DNA of 6,957 bases from Desulfobulbus sp. (GTDB lineage: Bacteria > Desulfobacterota > Desulfobulbia > Desulfobulbales > Desulfobulbaceae). The DNA is taken from the NCBI GenBank assembly GCA_011051825.1, contig DRKH01000399.1:1-6957 (forward strand). The letters are read 5' to 3'. Shown here piece by piece: positions 1-6,849 of the stretch (the stretch's first letter is position 1; every line of letters starts with the position of its first letter). Made by a program: the position numbers and the translations under genes. Under the pieces are notes generated by a model. That model had not been told where the DNA came from, made no database searches, and saw only the letters and a list, made by a program, of their open reading frames with translations.

Positions 1-1139
1 CCGTCGACAAACCATTTAAAACCCACCGGCACCTCGATAACCTTTCTGCCCAGATGGGCGGCCACCCGGTCAATGATCGAGCTCGAGACCAGGGTTTTAC
101 CGATGGCCAGATCCTTTTTCCATTGCGGACGGTTCTCGGAAAGATAGGCGATGGCAACACTGAGGTAATGGTTCGGATTCATCAGACCGACACTCTTGGT
201 GACAATCCCATGGCGGTCAAAGTCGGTGTCATTGCCGAATGCGATATCAAAATTTTCCTTATGCTCGACCAGACCGGCCATGGCATAGGGTGAGGAACAG
301 TCCATCCGGATCTTGCCGTCCTTGTCACAGTGCATGAACGAAAACCGGGAATCAAGGGTGTCGTGAAAGACCTCCATATTGAGTCCGTAACGTTCCCTGA
401 TGGCCCCGTAATAGGCCAGACCGGCCCCGCCCATGGCATCGGCCCCGATGCGGATACCCGACTGGGCGATCACATCCATATCGACCACATTCTGCAGATC
501 ATCGACATAAGGCGTTATATAATCGTACTCGCTGATACATGGAGATGCCATCGCCTGCGCAAGAGGCACTTTCCGCACCGCCTTTAACCCGTCCTCAAGG
601 ATCCCATTGGCCCGGGCCTCGATCCAACCGGTCACATCGGTGTCGGCCGGGCCGCCGTGGGGCGGGTTGTACTTGAAGCCGCCATCCATCGGCGGGTTAT
701 GGGAGGGAGTAATAACGATTCCGTCACAGCGTGCATCTCCATCCCGGTTATGGGTGAGGATGGCACGGGAAACAGCCGGAGTAGGTGTATAGCCGGACTT
801 TTCGGCGATACGGGTGGTAACGCCGTTGGCGGCAAGAACCTGCAGAGCCGTCAATTGGGCCGGCCAGGAAAGGGCATGGGTGTCCATCCCCATGAAGAGA
901 ATACCGTCGATGCCCGCCTCCTGCCGGTATTCACAAACAGCCTGGGTTACGGCCAGGATATGCTGTTCATTGAAACTGCATTTCAATGCGCTGCCGCGAT
1001 GACCGGAGGTTCCGAACCCGACCCGCTCTGTAGCTGTTCCCGGATCGGGAATCAGGGTAAAATAGGCGGAGATCAGTTCCGGAACATTAACCAATATGGA
1101 TTTGGGGGCCAGTTTGCCTGCCAACGGATGTACACTCAT
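1..1139 (-). CDS. pgm: Phosphoglucomutase, alpha-D-glucose phosphate-specific (5' part, cut by the window edge)
   Basis: Pgm interconverts glucose-1-phosphate and glucose-6-phosphate in the cytosol, linking glycogen or nucleotide-sugar metabolism to glycolysis and the Entner-Doudoroff route. I translated the minus strand by hand: 379 codons are open with no stop, ending in GFKWFVD at the window edge. Visible landmarks are GFGTSGHRGS (about residues 41-50), the phosphoserine loop TPSHNPP with Ser146, and the metal-binding loop NDTDFDRHG with Asp304, Asp306, Asp308 and Arg309. The protein follows E. coli Pgm (about 546 residues) almost without gaps, so roughly 165 C-terminal residues lie outside the window. 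Two ATGs stand in tandem (1142 and 1139). The AGGAG at 1145-1149 is only 2 nt from the first but 5 nt from the second, so I chose 1139. The gene follows pta after about 35 bp and is probably co-transcribed with it. The family call is very secure. Confidence 0.96.
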   Translation of the reverse strand, partial: MSVHPLAGKLAPKSILVNVPELISAYFTLIPDPGTATERVGFGTSGHRGSALKCSFNEQHILAVTQAVCEYRQEAGIDGILFMGMDTHALSWPAQLTALQVLAANGVTTRIAEKSGYTPTPAVSRAILTHNRDGDARCDGIVITPSHNPPMDGGFKYNPPHGGPADTDVTGWIEARANGILEDGLKAVRKVPLAQAMASPCISEYDYITPYVDDLQNVVDMDVIAQSGIRIGADAMGGAGLAYYGAIRERYGLNMEVFHDTLDSRFSFMHCDKDGKIRMDCSSPYAMAGLVEHKENFDIAFGNDTDFDRHGIVTKSVGLMNPNHYLSVAIAYLSENRPQWKKDLAIGKTLVSSSIIDRVAAHLGRKVIEVPVGFKWFVD

Positions 1140-1144
1140 CATCT

Positions 1145-1149
1145 CTCCT
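1145..1149 (-). promoter_or_regulatory. Shine-Dalgarno site of pgm
   Basis: The minus strand reads GAGGAGAG directly before a tandem ATGATG. The AGGAG core lies 2 nt from the first ATG and 5 nt from the second, which favours the second ATG (1139) as the pgm start. Confidence 0.7.
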
Positions 1150-1168
1150 CATTGCTGTTGTTTGTTTT

Positions 1169-1195
1169 GTAACTGTTCAGGGGCACCGATCCCTG
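1169..1195 (+). repeat. Solitary copy of the TAACTGTTCAGG end repeat, overlapping the pta stop
   Basis: These 27 bp match the right end of the element at 3341-3492 (minus strand, 3492 to 3465) at 24 of 28 aligned columns, by hand alignment. The shared core is GTAACTGTTCAGG followed by RGCACC. The copy spans the last codons and TGA stop of pta (stop at 1177-1179) and runs 8 bp into the pta-pgm spacer. I see no inverted partner nearby, so it may be a solo end or a decayed remnant. The similarity is visible directly; its origin as a mobile fragment is inference. Confidence 0.7.
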
Positions 1196-3288
1196 GGTTG
1201 TTTCTTATATTGCGCCTGCACCGCCGTAATCGCCACCGTGTTAATGATATCGGCCACCTGACAACCGCGGGACAGGTCATTGACCGGCTTGTTCAGCCCC
1301 TGCAGAACCGGTCCGATGGCAACTGCACCGGATGCACGCTGGACCGCCTTATAGGTATTGTTACCGGTGTTGAGATCGGGGAAGATAAAAACCGTGGCCT
1401 TGCCGGCCACCTTGCTGTCCGGCATCTTCTTACCGGCTACGGTTTCGTCAATGGCGGCATCATACTGGATCGGTCCGTCAATCATGAGATCAGGCCGACG
1501 CTGTCGGGCAATTTCCGTGGCCTCCCTGACCCGGTCGACATCCGCTCCGGTTCCCGACGTGCCGCTGGAATAGGAGAGCATGGCAACCATCGGTTCAATC
1601 CCGAACATCTTCGCGGTCCGGGCCGAGCTGATCGCAATCTCGGCCAGCTGCTCGGAATCGGGATTGGGGTTGACTGCGCAATCACCATAGACCAGGACCC
1701 GGGTCTGCATGCACATCAAAAACACCGAAGAGACAATCAGGACATCGGGCGGGGTCCGGATGAACTGAAAGGCGGGCCGAATGGTATGGGCCGTGGTGTG
1801 AGCGGCCCCGGAAACCATGCCGTCGGCCATGTCCAGATGGACCATCATGGTACCGAAATAACTGACATCACTCATGGTATCACGGGCCGCCTCCAGGGTT
1901 ATTCCCTTATGCCTGCGCAATTCAAAAAACGTCTGGGTAAACTTTTCGCGCAGGGGGGAGGTCCCAGGATCGATAAAATGGACCCCCTCAAGTTTCAGGC
2001 CCAGGGTTGCAGCCCGTGCCCGCAGCGTATTTTCCTCCCCGAGGATCGTCAGATCGACCACATCACGCAGACGGAGTATTTCCGCAGCCTGCAGAATACG
2101 GTCGTCGTCTCCTTCCGGTAAGACAATATGTTTACGCTCCTGCCGGGCCCGTTGAAAAAGCGAGTACTCGAACATCAAAGGCGACATGGTGGAAGAGGGG
2201 GTGACCCGGATCTTCTCTTCCAGAGCGGCAATATCGGCATGGGCTTCAAACATACCCAGGGCCAAAGCAATTTTACGTTCATTTTCCGGACACAGCCTGC
2301 CCTGAACTCCGGCCACATTCATGGCGGTCGTATAGGTGTCGGTGCCGACCCGATATATGGGAATGGCCATCTCGTTCAGGCCCTCCAGAAGTCGAATGAC
2401 GGAAGGAGCCGGGATCAGGCCGCCGGAAAGCAGGAGCCCCACCGGTGACGGATAATTCTTGGAGGCAATAGCGCCGAGCGTGGTAAGAATGATGTCCGGC
2501 CGGTCGCCCGGGGTGATAATAAGATCATCCTTTTCAATATGTTCAAGAAAATTGTCCGGCCCCATGGCCGCCACCTTGAAAGCACGGACATCACGCTGCA
2601 GCCGTGTTTTCGGGCCGCTGAACCACTGGGCCTGCAGGGCAGCGACGATCTCCTCCATGGTCGGGCTGGCAAGACTTTCCACTTCCGGCAGCAGATCAAT
2701 GGTCACACCTGAATCACACTGACTACGCAACTCATCTTCGGCCGTGTCCAGGATTGCCGGGTCGACCCGGTTGACCATCACGGCCAGCAGCGGGCACTGG
2801 AGCTGCCTGAAACTTTTCTCGGCCACCTTTATGGTTTCCAGGAGCTGGGGAACCGATGCCCTGTACCCGGACGCGACATACAGGGCCGGGGTGCCCAGTT
2901 CCCGGGCAATTCGGATAGAAACATCGTAGTCAAAGGCATCAGAGAGATGGGTAATATCCGGCCCTTCACAAAGCAGAAAATCACATTGTTCTTCAGCCTG
3001 TTTAAAGCGGGTGACAATCTCACGGAACAGACGGCGTTCCTCACCAGTGGCAATCCAGGCCCGGGCCTGTTCATGGGTCACCCCGACCATCTGTTCCGGC
3101 TGCAGGGTGAGATGAAAGCGGCTGGAAAGCAGGTGGATATGGTTGTCCTTTTCCGCCGGTCCGGGGCTAATGGAACGAAAGAGCCCGAGACGGTCGACCC
3201 GACGGGAAAGCATCTCCATGATGCCAAGGGTGATAATCAGTTTGCCGCTGTTCGGCTCCAGACTCGCAATGTACAGACTTTCCGCCAT
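1177..3288 (-). CDS. pta: Phosphate acetyltransferase, long form with P-loop-like and DRTGG domains
   Basis: Pta transfers the acetyl group between CoA and phosphate (acetyl-CoA + Pi to acetyl-phosphate + CoA) in the cytosol, normally working with acetate kinase, whose gene is not in this window. The 703-residue length is that of the long E. coli-type enzyme (about 714). An N-terminal P-loop NTPase-like (BioD-like) domain covers roughly 1-220, with a degenerate motif EPNSGKL at 11-17. A DRTGG-type domain covers about 225-340, and the catalytic PTA_PTB domain about 372-694. Landmarks in the last are IVLPEGDDDRILQAA (388-402), VYGDCAVNPNPDSEQLAEIA (533-552), SYSSGTSGTGADVDRVREAT (572-591), DGPIQYDAA (604-612) and GPVLQGLNKPVNDLSRG (659-675). 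The Ser-Arg pair of DLSRG corresponds, as I recall, to the catalytic pair of the archaeal enzyme. Residues after about 693 (YKKQPRDRCP) exceed the usual end of the family, and the last six codons lie in a repeat. The start has only a weak AAGG about 9 nt upstream but fits the family N-terminus. Confidence 0.96.
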   Translation of the reverse strand: MAESLYIASLEPNSGKLIITLGIMEMLSRRVDRLGLFRSISPGPAEKDNHIHLLSSRFHLTLQPEQMVGVTHEQARAWIATGEERRLFREIVTRFKQAEEQCDFLLCEGPDITHLSDAFDYDVSIRIARELGTPALYVASGYRASVPQLLETIKVAEKSFRQLQCPLLAVMVNRVDPAILDTAEDELRSQCDSGVTIDLLPEVESLASPTMEEIVAALQAQWFSGPKTRLQRDVRAFKVAAMGPDNFLEHIEKDDLIITPGDRPDIILTTLGAIASKNYPSPVGLLLSGGLIPAPSVIRLLEGLNEMAIPIYRVGTDTYTTAMNVAGVQGRLCPENERKIALALGMFEAHADIAALEEKIRVTPSSTMSPLMFEYSLFQRARQERKHIVLPEGDDDRILQAAEILRLRDVVDLTILGEENTLRARAATLGLKLEGVHFIDPGTSPLREKFTQTFFELRRHKGITLEAARDTMSDVSYFGTMMVHLDMADGMVSGAAHTTAHTIRPAFQFIRTPPDVLIVSSVFLMCMQTRVLVYGDCAVNPNPDSEQLAEIAISSARTAKMFGIEPMVAMLSYSSGTSGTGADVDRVREATEIARQRRPDLMIDGPIQYDAAIDETVAGKKMPDSKVAGKATVFIFPDLNTGNNTYKAVQRASGAVAIGPVLQGLNKPVNDLSRGCQVADIINTVAITAVQAQYKKQPRDRCP

Positions 3289-3330
3289 TTTCTTCGCCCT
3301 TATAACCTGTTACCGCAGAATGGATGCAAA

Positions 3331-3340
3331 CAGAAATCAT
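3331..3340 (+). repeat. Left 10-bp flanking direct repeat (candidate target-site duplication)
   Basis: CAGAAATCAT occurs here and identically at 3493-3502, exactly bracketing the 152-bp element. If the element's true ends include the AT before AACTATTCAGG, the duplication would be 8 bp rather than 10. Confidence 0.65.
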
Positions 3341-3350
3341 AACTATTCAG

Positions 3351-3374
3351 GTAGGGGCAGAGAACTAGCCCTAC
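3351..3374. repeat. Short hairpin inside the element
   Basis: GTAGGG at 3351-3356 pairs perfectly with CCCTAC at 3369-3374 around a 12-nt loop. One further C-G pair is possible with a bulged G. No T-run follows on either strand, so it is not a standard intrinsic terminator. Confidence 0.55.
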
Positions 3375-3382
3375 CACCACCT

Positions 3383-3492
3383 GTAACTGTTCAGGAGTGC
3401 GCCATATCTGTACAGTCAGGCCTGTGAACTATAGTGATTCCTATGTGAATCAGGCCTGACCGTGCAGAGATAGGGTGCTCCTGAACAGTTAC
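3383..3492. repeat. Large imperfect palindrome with 42-nt arms
   Basis: The left arm 3383-3424 and the right arm 3451-3492 are inverted copies of each other, matching at 35 of 42 positions by hand count. The outer 15 bp (GTAACTGTTCAGGAG) and the inner 10 bp (GTCAGGCCTG) are identical. The loop 3425-3450 is 26 nt. Transcribed from either strand it would fold into a long hairpin between eda and pta. There is no following U-tract, so it more likely acts as a stability or processing structure, or is simply the body of the mobile element. Confidence 0.8.
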
Positions 3493-3502
3493 CAGAAATC
3501 AT
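3493..3502 (+). repeat. Right 10-bp flanking direct repeat (candidate target-site duplication)
   Basis: CAGAAATCAT is an exact copy of 3331-3340. It abuts the right terminal sequence of the element. The bases beyond it (CCC) differ from those following the left copy (AAC). Confidence 0.65.
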
Positions 3503-3553
3503 CCCTTTTCTTTTCTGGTACACAATACATGAGTCTGCCCCGAACGCTCTCTC

Positions 3554-4192
3554 TTATTTCACGCTTTGCACGGCCTGACGGGCACGTTCGGTAATAGCGT
3601 CCCAGGCCTGTTGCCTGATAAGACGAGAAGGCACGACCCAGGAGCCGCCGACACAGGCGACATTGTCAAGAGCCAGATACTCCTGAAAGTTGTCCGCCGA
3701 GACTCCACCGGTGGGACAGAAGGTTATGTTCGGAAACGGGCCGCCGATGGATTTCAGCATCCGGACACCACCTGCGGCCCCGGCCGGAAAAAATTTAAAT
3801 GCACGATACCCCTTTTCCATACCGAACATCAGCTCCGAGGCCGTGGAAATACCCGGGATCAGGGTTATGGGTCCCAGGTTGGCGGCATCAAGCAGGCTTG
3901 GGGTCAGGCCGGGACTGATGGCAAAGACCGCGCCCGCATCGGCTACCGACTGCAGATCCCCGGCCGAGGTCACGGTTCCGGCCCCGACCACGGCCTCGGG
4001 GATTTCCCGGCTGACCCGGGCAATGGCCTCGACCGCCACCTCGCTGCGCAGGGTAATCTCCAGCACTTTGATTCCGCCTTTAAGCAGAGCGTTGGCCAGC
4101 GGTACCGCATGTTCGATTTCTTCTAATACAATCACCGGGATGACCGGCCCGGCATTGAGGACTTCCAGAGGTGATATTTTCCAGTTTTGCAT
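3554..4192 (-). CDS. eda: KDPG aldolase (2-dehydro-3-deoxy-phosphogluconate aldolase)
   Basis: Eda cleaves KDPG to pyruvate and glyceraldehyde-3-phosphate, the last step of the Entner-Doudoroff pathway, and in many bacteria also handles 4-hydroxy-2-oxoglutarate. It is a cytosolic class I aldolase with a TIM-barrel fold. From the ATG at 4192 the product is 212 residues, close to the 213 of E. coli Eda. Visible are the catalytic Glu45 and Arg49 in LEITLRSE, GAGTV (about 71-75), ISPGLT (92-97), LIPGIST (111-117), the Schiff-base Lys133 in FKFFPA, and CPTGGVS (159-165). In-frame starts also exist at 4201 and 4198 (ATG) and 4210 (TTG). None has a good Shine-Dalgarno, and 4192 aligns best because it gives MQNWK against MKNWK of E. 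coli. The gene follows edd after about 60-70 bp and probably shares its transcript. Function is secure; the exact start is not. Confidence 0.95.
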   Translation of the reverse strand: MQNWKISPLEVLNAGPVIPVIVLEEIEHAVPLANALLKGGIKVLEITLRSEVAVEAIARVSREIPEAVVGAGTVTSAGDLQSVADAGAVFAISPGLTPSLLDAANLGPITLIPGISTASELMFGMEKGYRAFKFFPAGAAGGVRMLKSIGGPFPNITFCPTGGVSADNFQEYLALDNVACVGGSWVVPSRLIRQQAWDAITERARQAVQSVK

Positions 4193-4261
4193 ATTCATCA
4201 TTTTTTTCAATTAACGGTTGTCAACGTCACAAAATCTTTTTTCTGTGGTGAACCAAAAGGA

Positions 4262-6136
4262 TCACACATCATCGGTGACCACCACGTTGCAGCTTTCATG
4301 GACATAGGTAAAGATGGAACTGGCGCCCTCTTCCGCGCCGAGCAGATCCTTGCGCAGCGGGGCAAAAATCTGACGACCCAGGCCGAAGCGATGGCCCTTA
4401 AGATCAGGAACCGCATAATCCCGTGCCTCCAGTTCTTTCTTTTCCACCTTGAGTTCAAGAACGCTGTTATGGGCGTCCATACGAATACGATCGCCGTCCC
4501 GGACCTTGGCCAGCATACCGCCGCAGAAGGCCTCAGGAGTGCAGTGAATGGCAAAGGGCACCTTGCCTGAGGCCCCGGACAACCGGCCGTCGGTAACCAG
4601 ACCGACGGCATAGCCGCGATCCATGACAATGGAGAGATAGGTAATCAGTTTATGCAGCTCCGGCATACCGTTGGCCTGCGGGCCCTGGAAACGGACCACC
4701 GCCACCAGATCCCGGTTCAGCTTGTCTTTATTAAAGGCCTCTTCCAGTTCATGCTGACTGTTAAAGACCATGGCCGGGGCCTCGACCAGGGTTTTCTCGC
4801 CGTCGGCCAGGGCGGAGATCTTCATAATTGCCCGGCCCAGGTTCCCGGACAGGACCTTGATACCGCCCATGACTTCAAAAGGGTTATCGACCGGAGCAAT
4901 AACCTCCGGATCGGCCGACTGTTTCGGGCCGTCCCGCCAGCTCACCTTTTTTGTATCTTTATTCTCCCCCTCCTCAAGAACAGGTTCTTCCAGATACCGG
5001 CTCAGGCCGAACCCGGCCACGGTCTGCACATCTTCATGGACCAGACCGCCCTTGAGCAGCTCACGGATAAGCAACGCCATCCCGCCTGCCTGCTGGAACG
5101 AGTTGATATCACCGGAACCGTTGGGGTAGATGCGGACCAGCAGGGGCACGTTGTCGGAAAGCTCGGCAAAATCATCCCAGTCGATACGGATACCGGCAGC
5201 CCGGGCAATGGCCACCAGATGCATGGTTTCGTTGGTGGAACCGCCGGTGGCCAGCAGACCGACCATGGCATTGACCACCGACTTTTCACTGATGACCCGA
5301 GCGAGTGGCGTGTAATCATCTCCGAGATGGGTCATGGCCGCCACCCGGACAGCAGCAGCCCGGGTCAAGGCATCGCGCAACTCGGTACCGGCATTGACAA
5401 AAGACGATCCGGGCAGATGCAAGCCCAGCATCTCCGCCATCAGCTGGTTGGAGTTGGCAGTCCCGTAAAAGGTGCAGGTACCCGGACTGTGATAGGCCTT
5501 GACCTCGGAGGCCAGCATCTCTTTATGACCGATCTTGCCCTCGGCAAAAAGTTCACGGACATGGGCCTTTTCCTTATTCGGCAGGCCGGAGGTCATGGGA
5601 CCGCCCGGGATCAGAATCATGGGCAGGTGACCGAACTGAAGCCCGCCCATGAGCAGGCCGGGCAGGATTTTGTCGCAGACTCCGAGCAGCAACGCACCGT
5701 CAAAGACATTGTGGGACAGCCCGATGACCGTGGACATCCCAATCACGTCCCGGCTGATCAGGCTCAGGTCCATGCCCGGTTCACCCTGGGTCACCCCATC
5801 GCACATGGCAGGCACACCACCGGCAAACTGGGCTGTGCCCCCGGCTCCTGCAACCGCCTCCTTGATAATCTCCGGATAGGCCCCATAGGGCTGGTGGGCG
5901 GAGACCATATCATTATAGGAGGAGATAATGGCAATATTGGGCACATCATCCTTGAGCAGGGCCTGGCGGCAGCCGCCCACACAACCGGCAAGGTCGTGGG
6001 CAAAGTTGGAGCAGGGAAGTTTCCCGCGAAAGACGCCCTCGCCCTGAGCCTCTGCCATTCTCTGCAGATAGGTTTCCCGGTTTGCCTTACTCCGTTCTAT
6101 GATACGGCTGGTAACTTTTTCAACTGTAGTCTGCAT
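4262..6136 (-). CDS. edd: 6-phosphogluconate dehydratase
   Basis: Edd removes water from 6-phosphogluconate to give KDPG, the first committed step of the Entner-Doudoroff pathway. It belongs to the IlvD/Edd family of cytosolic Fe-S dehydratases. The 624 residues align over their whole length with E. coli Edd (603). The candidate cluster cysteines are Cys112 in MCDGVTQG, Cys154 in GVCDK and Cys221 in PGTCTFYG. Other signatures are SYNDMVSAHQPY (73-84), SGLPNKEK (183-190), LLATGGSTN (294-302), VLSGNLGRA (428-436) and VTDGRLSGASGKVP (514-527). E. coli-type IlvD would lack the long Edd-like N-terminus and GLPNKEK, so dihydroxyacid dehydratase is unlikely. Two small differences from E. coli Edd are a short insertion near 385-397 and a C-terminal tail of about 15 residues ending in CNVVVTDDV. 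The gene starts 11 nt after pgl, with a strong ribosome site overlapping the pgl stop. Confidence 0.97.
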   Translation of the reverse strand: MQTTVEKVTSRIIERSKANRETYLQRMAEAQGEGVFRGKLPCSNFAHDLAGCVGGCRQALLKDDVPNIAIISSYNDMVSAHQPYGAYPEIIKEAVAGAGGTAQFAGGVPAMCDGVTQGEPGMDLSLISRDVIGMSTVIGLSHNVFDGALLLGVCDKILPGLLMGGLQFGHLPMILIPGGPMTSGLPNKEKAHVRELFAEGKIGHKEMLASEVKAYHSPGTCTFYGTANSNQLMAEMLGLHLPGSSFVNAGTELRDALTRAAAVRVAAMTHLGDDYTPLARVISEKSVVNAMVGLLATGGSTNETMHLVAIARAAGIRIDWDDFAELSDNVPLLVRIYPNGSGDINSFQQAGGMALLIRELLKGGLVHEDVQTVAGFGLSRYLEEPVLEEGENKDTKKVSWRDGPKQSADPEVIAPVDNPFEVMGGIKVLSGNLGRAIMKISALADGEKTLVEAPAMVFNSQHELEEAFNKDKLNRDLVAVVRFQGPQANGMPELHKLITYLSIVMDRGYAVGLVTDGRLSGASGKVPFAIHCTPEAFCGGMLAKVRDGDRIRMDAHNSVLELKVEKKELEARDYAVPDLKGHRFGLGRQIFAPLRKDLLGAEEGASSIFTYVHESCNVVVTDDV

Positions 6137-6144
6137 GATTTTCT

Positions 6145-6149
6145 TCCTT
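6145..6149 (-). promoter_or_regulatory. Shine-Dalgarno site of edd, overlapping the pgl stop codon
   Basis: The minus strand reads TAAGGAAG. The TAA is the pgl stop (6148-6150) and its last two bases begin the AAGGA ribosome site, 8 nt before the edd ATG (6136). This arrangement suggests that ribosomes ending pgl re-initiate on edd. Confidence 0.75.
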
Positions 6150-6846
6150 ATGGTGCCCAGTAAACGGACACCGGAGTTATCTGTTGCCGGAGGATAAAGC
6201 GAATGGGCATTTCCTCAGCTGGCCCTTCCGCCATGGCCTTTTCAAACACAACCTGTTTCTGCCGGCCAATGATATGAAGAATAATCTGTTTTGCATCAAG
6301 AATCGTCGGCAGGGTCAGGGTCATCCGCTCGTGTGGTGCGGTCAGCGGGGCAATCCCCATACAGATTTTTCCTGAGTGCATGTCGGTGGCGGCGGCGAGT
6401 TTTTCCGCCCCGGGAAACAGGGATGCGGTATGCCCGTCATTCCCCATGCCCAGAATCAGCACCGTAAAAGGCCGGGGAATTTTTTGTAATTGCTGTCCAC
6501 ATTCCGCCTCCCCGGCACCCGCTGTTGCGGCCGGGTTTTTCATGCCGACAAAGGCGGCGGCAGCGGCCCTGTTTTTCAGAAGATGGGTCCTGACCAGATG
6601 CTCATTGGAATCCTCCGCCGTGGGCTCCACCCACCGTTCATCGACCAGGGTGATCACCACATCAGCCCAGGGAATATCCAGCTCGGACAATCGTTCAAAC
6701 AGCTCCACCGGAGTTGAGCCCCCGGATACGGCCAGGCTTGCCTTGCCGTTCTTTTTAATATCAGCGGTCAATAGCGACTGTATTTGCCCGGCCAGGCCTG
6801 TGACCAGGCTGGAACGATCTGGAAATTCTTGTACCTCCGGTATCAT
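6148..6846 (-). CDS. pgl: 6-phosphogluconolactonase, DevB type
   Basis: Pgl hydrolyses 6-phosphogluconolactone, the Zwf product, to 6-phosphogluconate in the cytosol. At 232 residues it has the usual length of the DevB/SOL family, which is related to glucosamine-6-phosphate deaminase and unrelated to the E. coli beta-propeller YbhE enzyme. Motifs are SGGSTP (41-46), VDERWV (68-73), LGMGNDGHTASLFPG (132-146) and HERMTLTLP (172-180). The placement directly between zwf and edd separates it from NagB-like deaminases. An Ala-rich stretch around 94-115 (AAAAAF, AATAGAGEAE) sits where family members vary. The ATG at 6846 follows GGGAGGAG by 3 nt, and no better start lies upstream. The stop codon is part of the edd ribosome site. 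Confidence 0.96.
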   Translation of the reverse strand: MIPEVQEFPDRSSLVTGLAGQIQSLLTADIKKNGKASLAVSGGSTPVELFERLSELDIPWADVVITLVDERWVEPTAEDSNEHLVRTHLLKNRAAAAAFVGMKNPAATAGAGEAECGQQLQKIPRPFTVLILGMGNDGHTASLFPGAEKLAAATDMHSGKICMGIAPLTAPHERMTLTLPTILDAKQIILHIIGRQKQVVFEKAMAEGPAEEMPIRFILRQQITPVSVYWAP

Positions 6847-6849
6847 ATG

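Larger units (their letters stand above)
3341..3492. mobile_element. MITE-like non-autonomous element in the eda-pta gap
   Basis: The left end begins AACTATTCAGG (3341-3351). Read on the minus strand, the right end begins GTAACTGTTCAGG (3492-3480). The two share 10 of 11 bases as terminal inverted repeats. The stretch has no plausible reading frame, is only 152 bp, and is flanked by identical 10-bp direct repeats. Inside are a short hairpin at 3351-3374 and a large imperfect palindrome at 3383-3492. These traits fit a miniature inverted-repeat element mobilised in trans. A REP/BIME-type repetitive palindrome is the main alternative, but those do not normally create target duplications. No transposase lies in the window, so the mobilising family cannot be named. 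Confidence 0.62.

Noticed and set aside
657..1172. A 171-codon plus-strand open frame near the left edge
   Set aside because: It is antisense to pgm, whose hand translation is continuous and matches the family residue by residue.
1096..2121. A 341-codon open frame on the plus strand opposite pta
   Set aside because: It crosses the pgm start and the pta end, shows no family motifs, and is explained by the codon composition of pta on the minus strand.
3299..3324. A TATAAG -10-like hexamer (minus strand) upstream of pta
   Set aside because: It would place the transcript start within a few bases of the ATG, and the best -35-like hexamer is 19-20 bp away. Not convincing as a promoter.
1160..3502. 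pta as the cargo of a composite transposon
   Set aside because: The sequences outside the two inverted ends do not match each other (T/G-rich on the left, CAGAAATCAT on the right). The 10-bp duplication instead brackets only the 152-bp insert.
3491..3519. An 8-bp inverted repeat ACCAGAAA / TTTCTGGT downstream of eda as a possible terminator
   Set aside because: The stem is AT-rich with a 13-nt loop and no U-tract follows it on the transcript strand. Part of the stem is formed by the direct repeat and the element end, so it may be accidental.
4202..4240. TTGACA hexamer in the edd-eda spacer as an eda promoter
   Set aside because: No acceptable -10 hexamer is found at 16-18 bp spacing (the position reads TGATGA and overlaps the candidate starts).
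4652..6163. A 503-codon open frame on the plus strand opposite edd and the start of pgl
   Set aside because: The edd reading frame carries all family motifs in the other direction. The antisense translation has no recognisable domain and is a by-product of GC-rich codon use.
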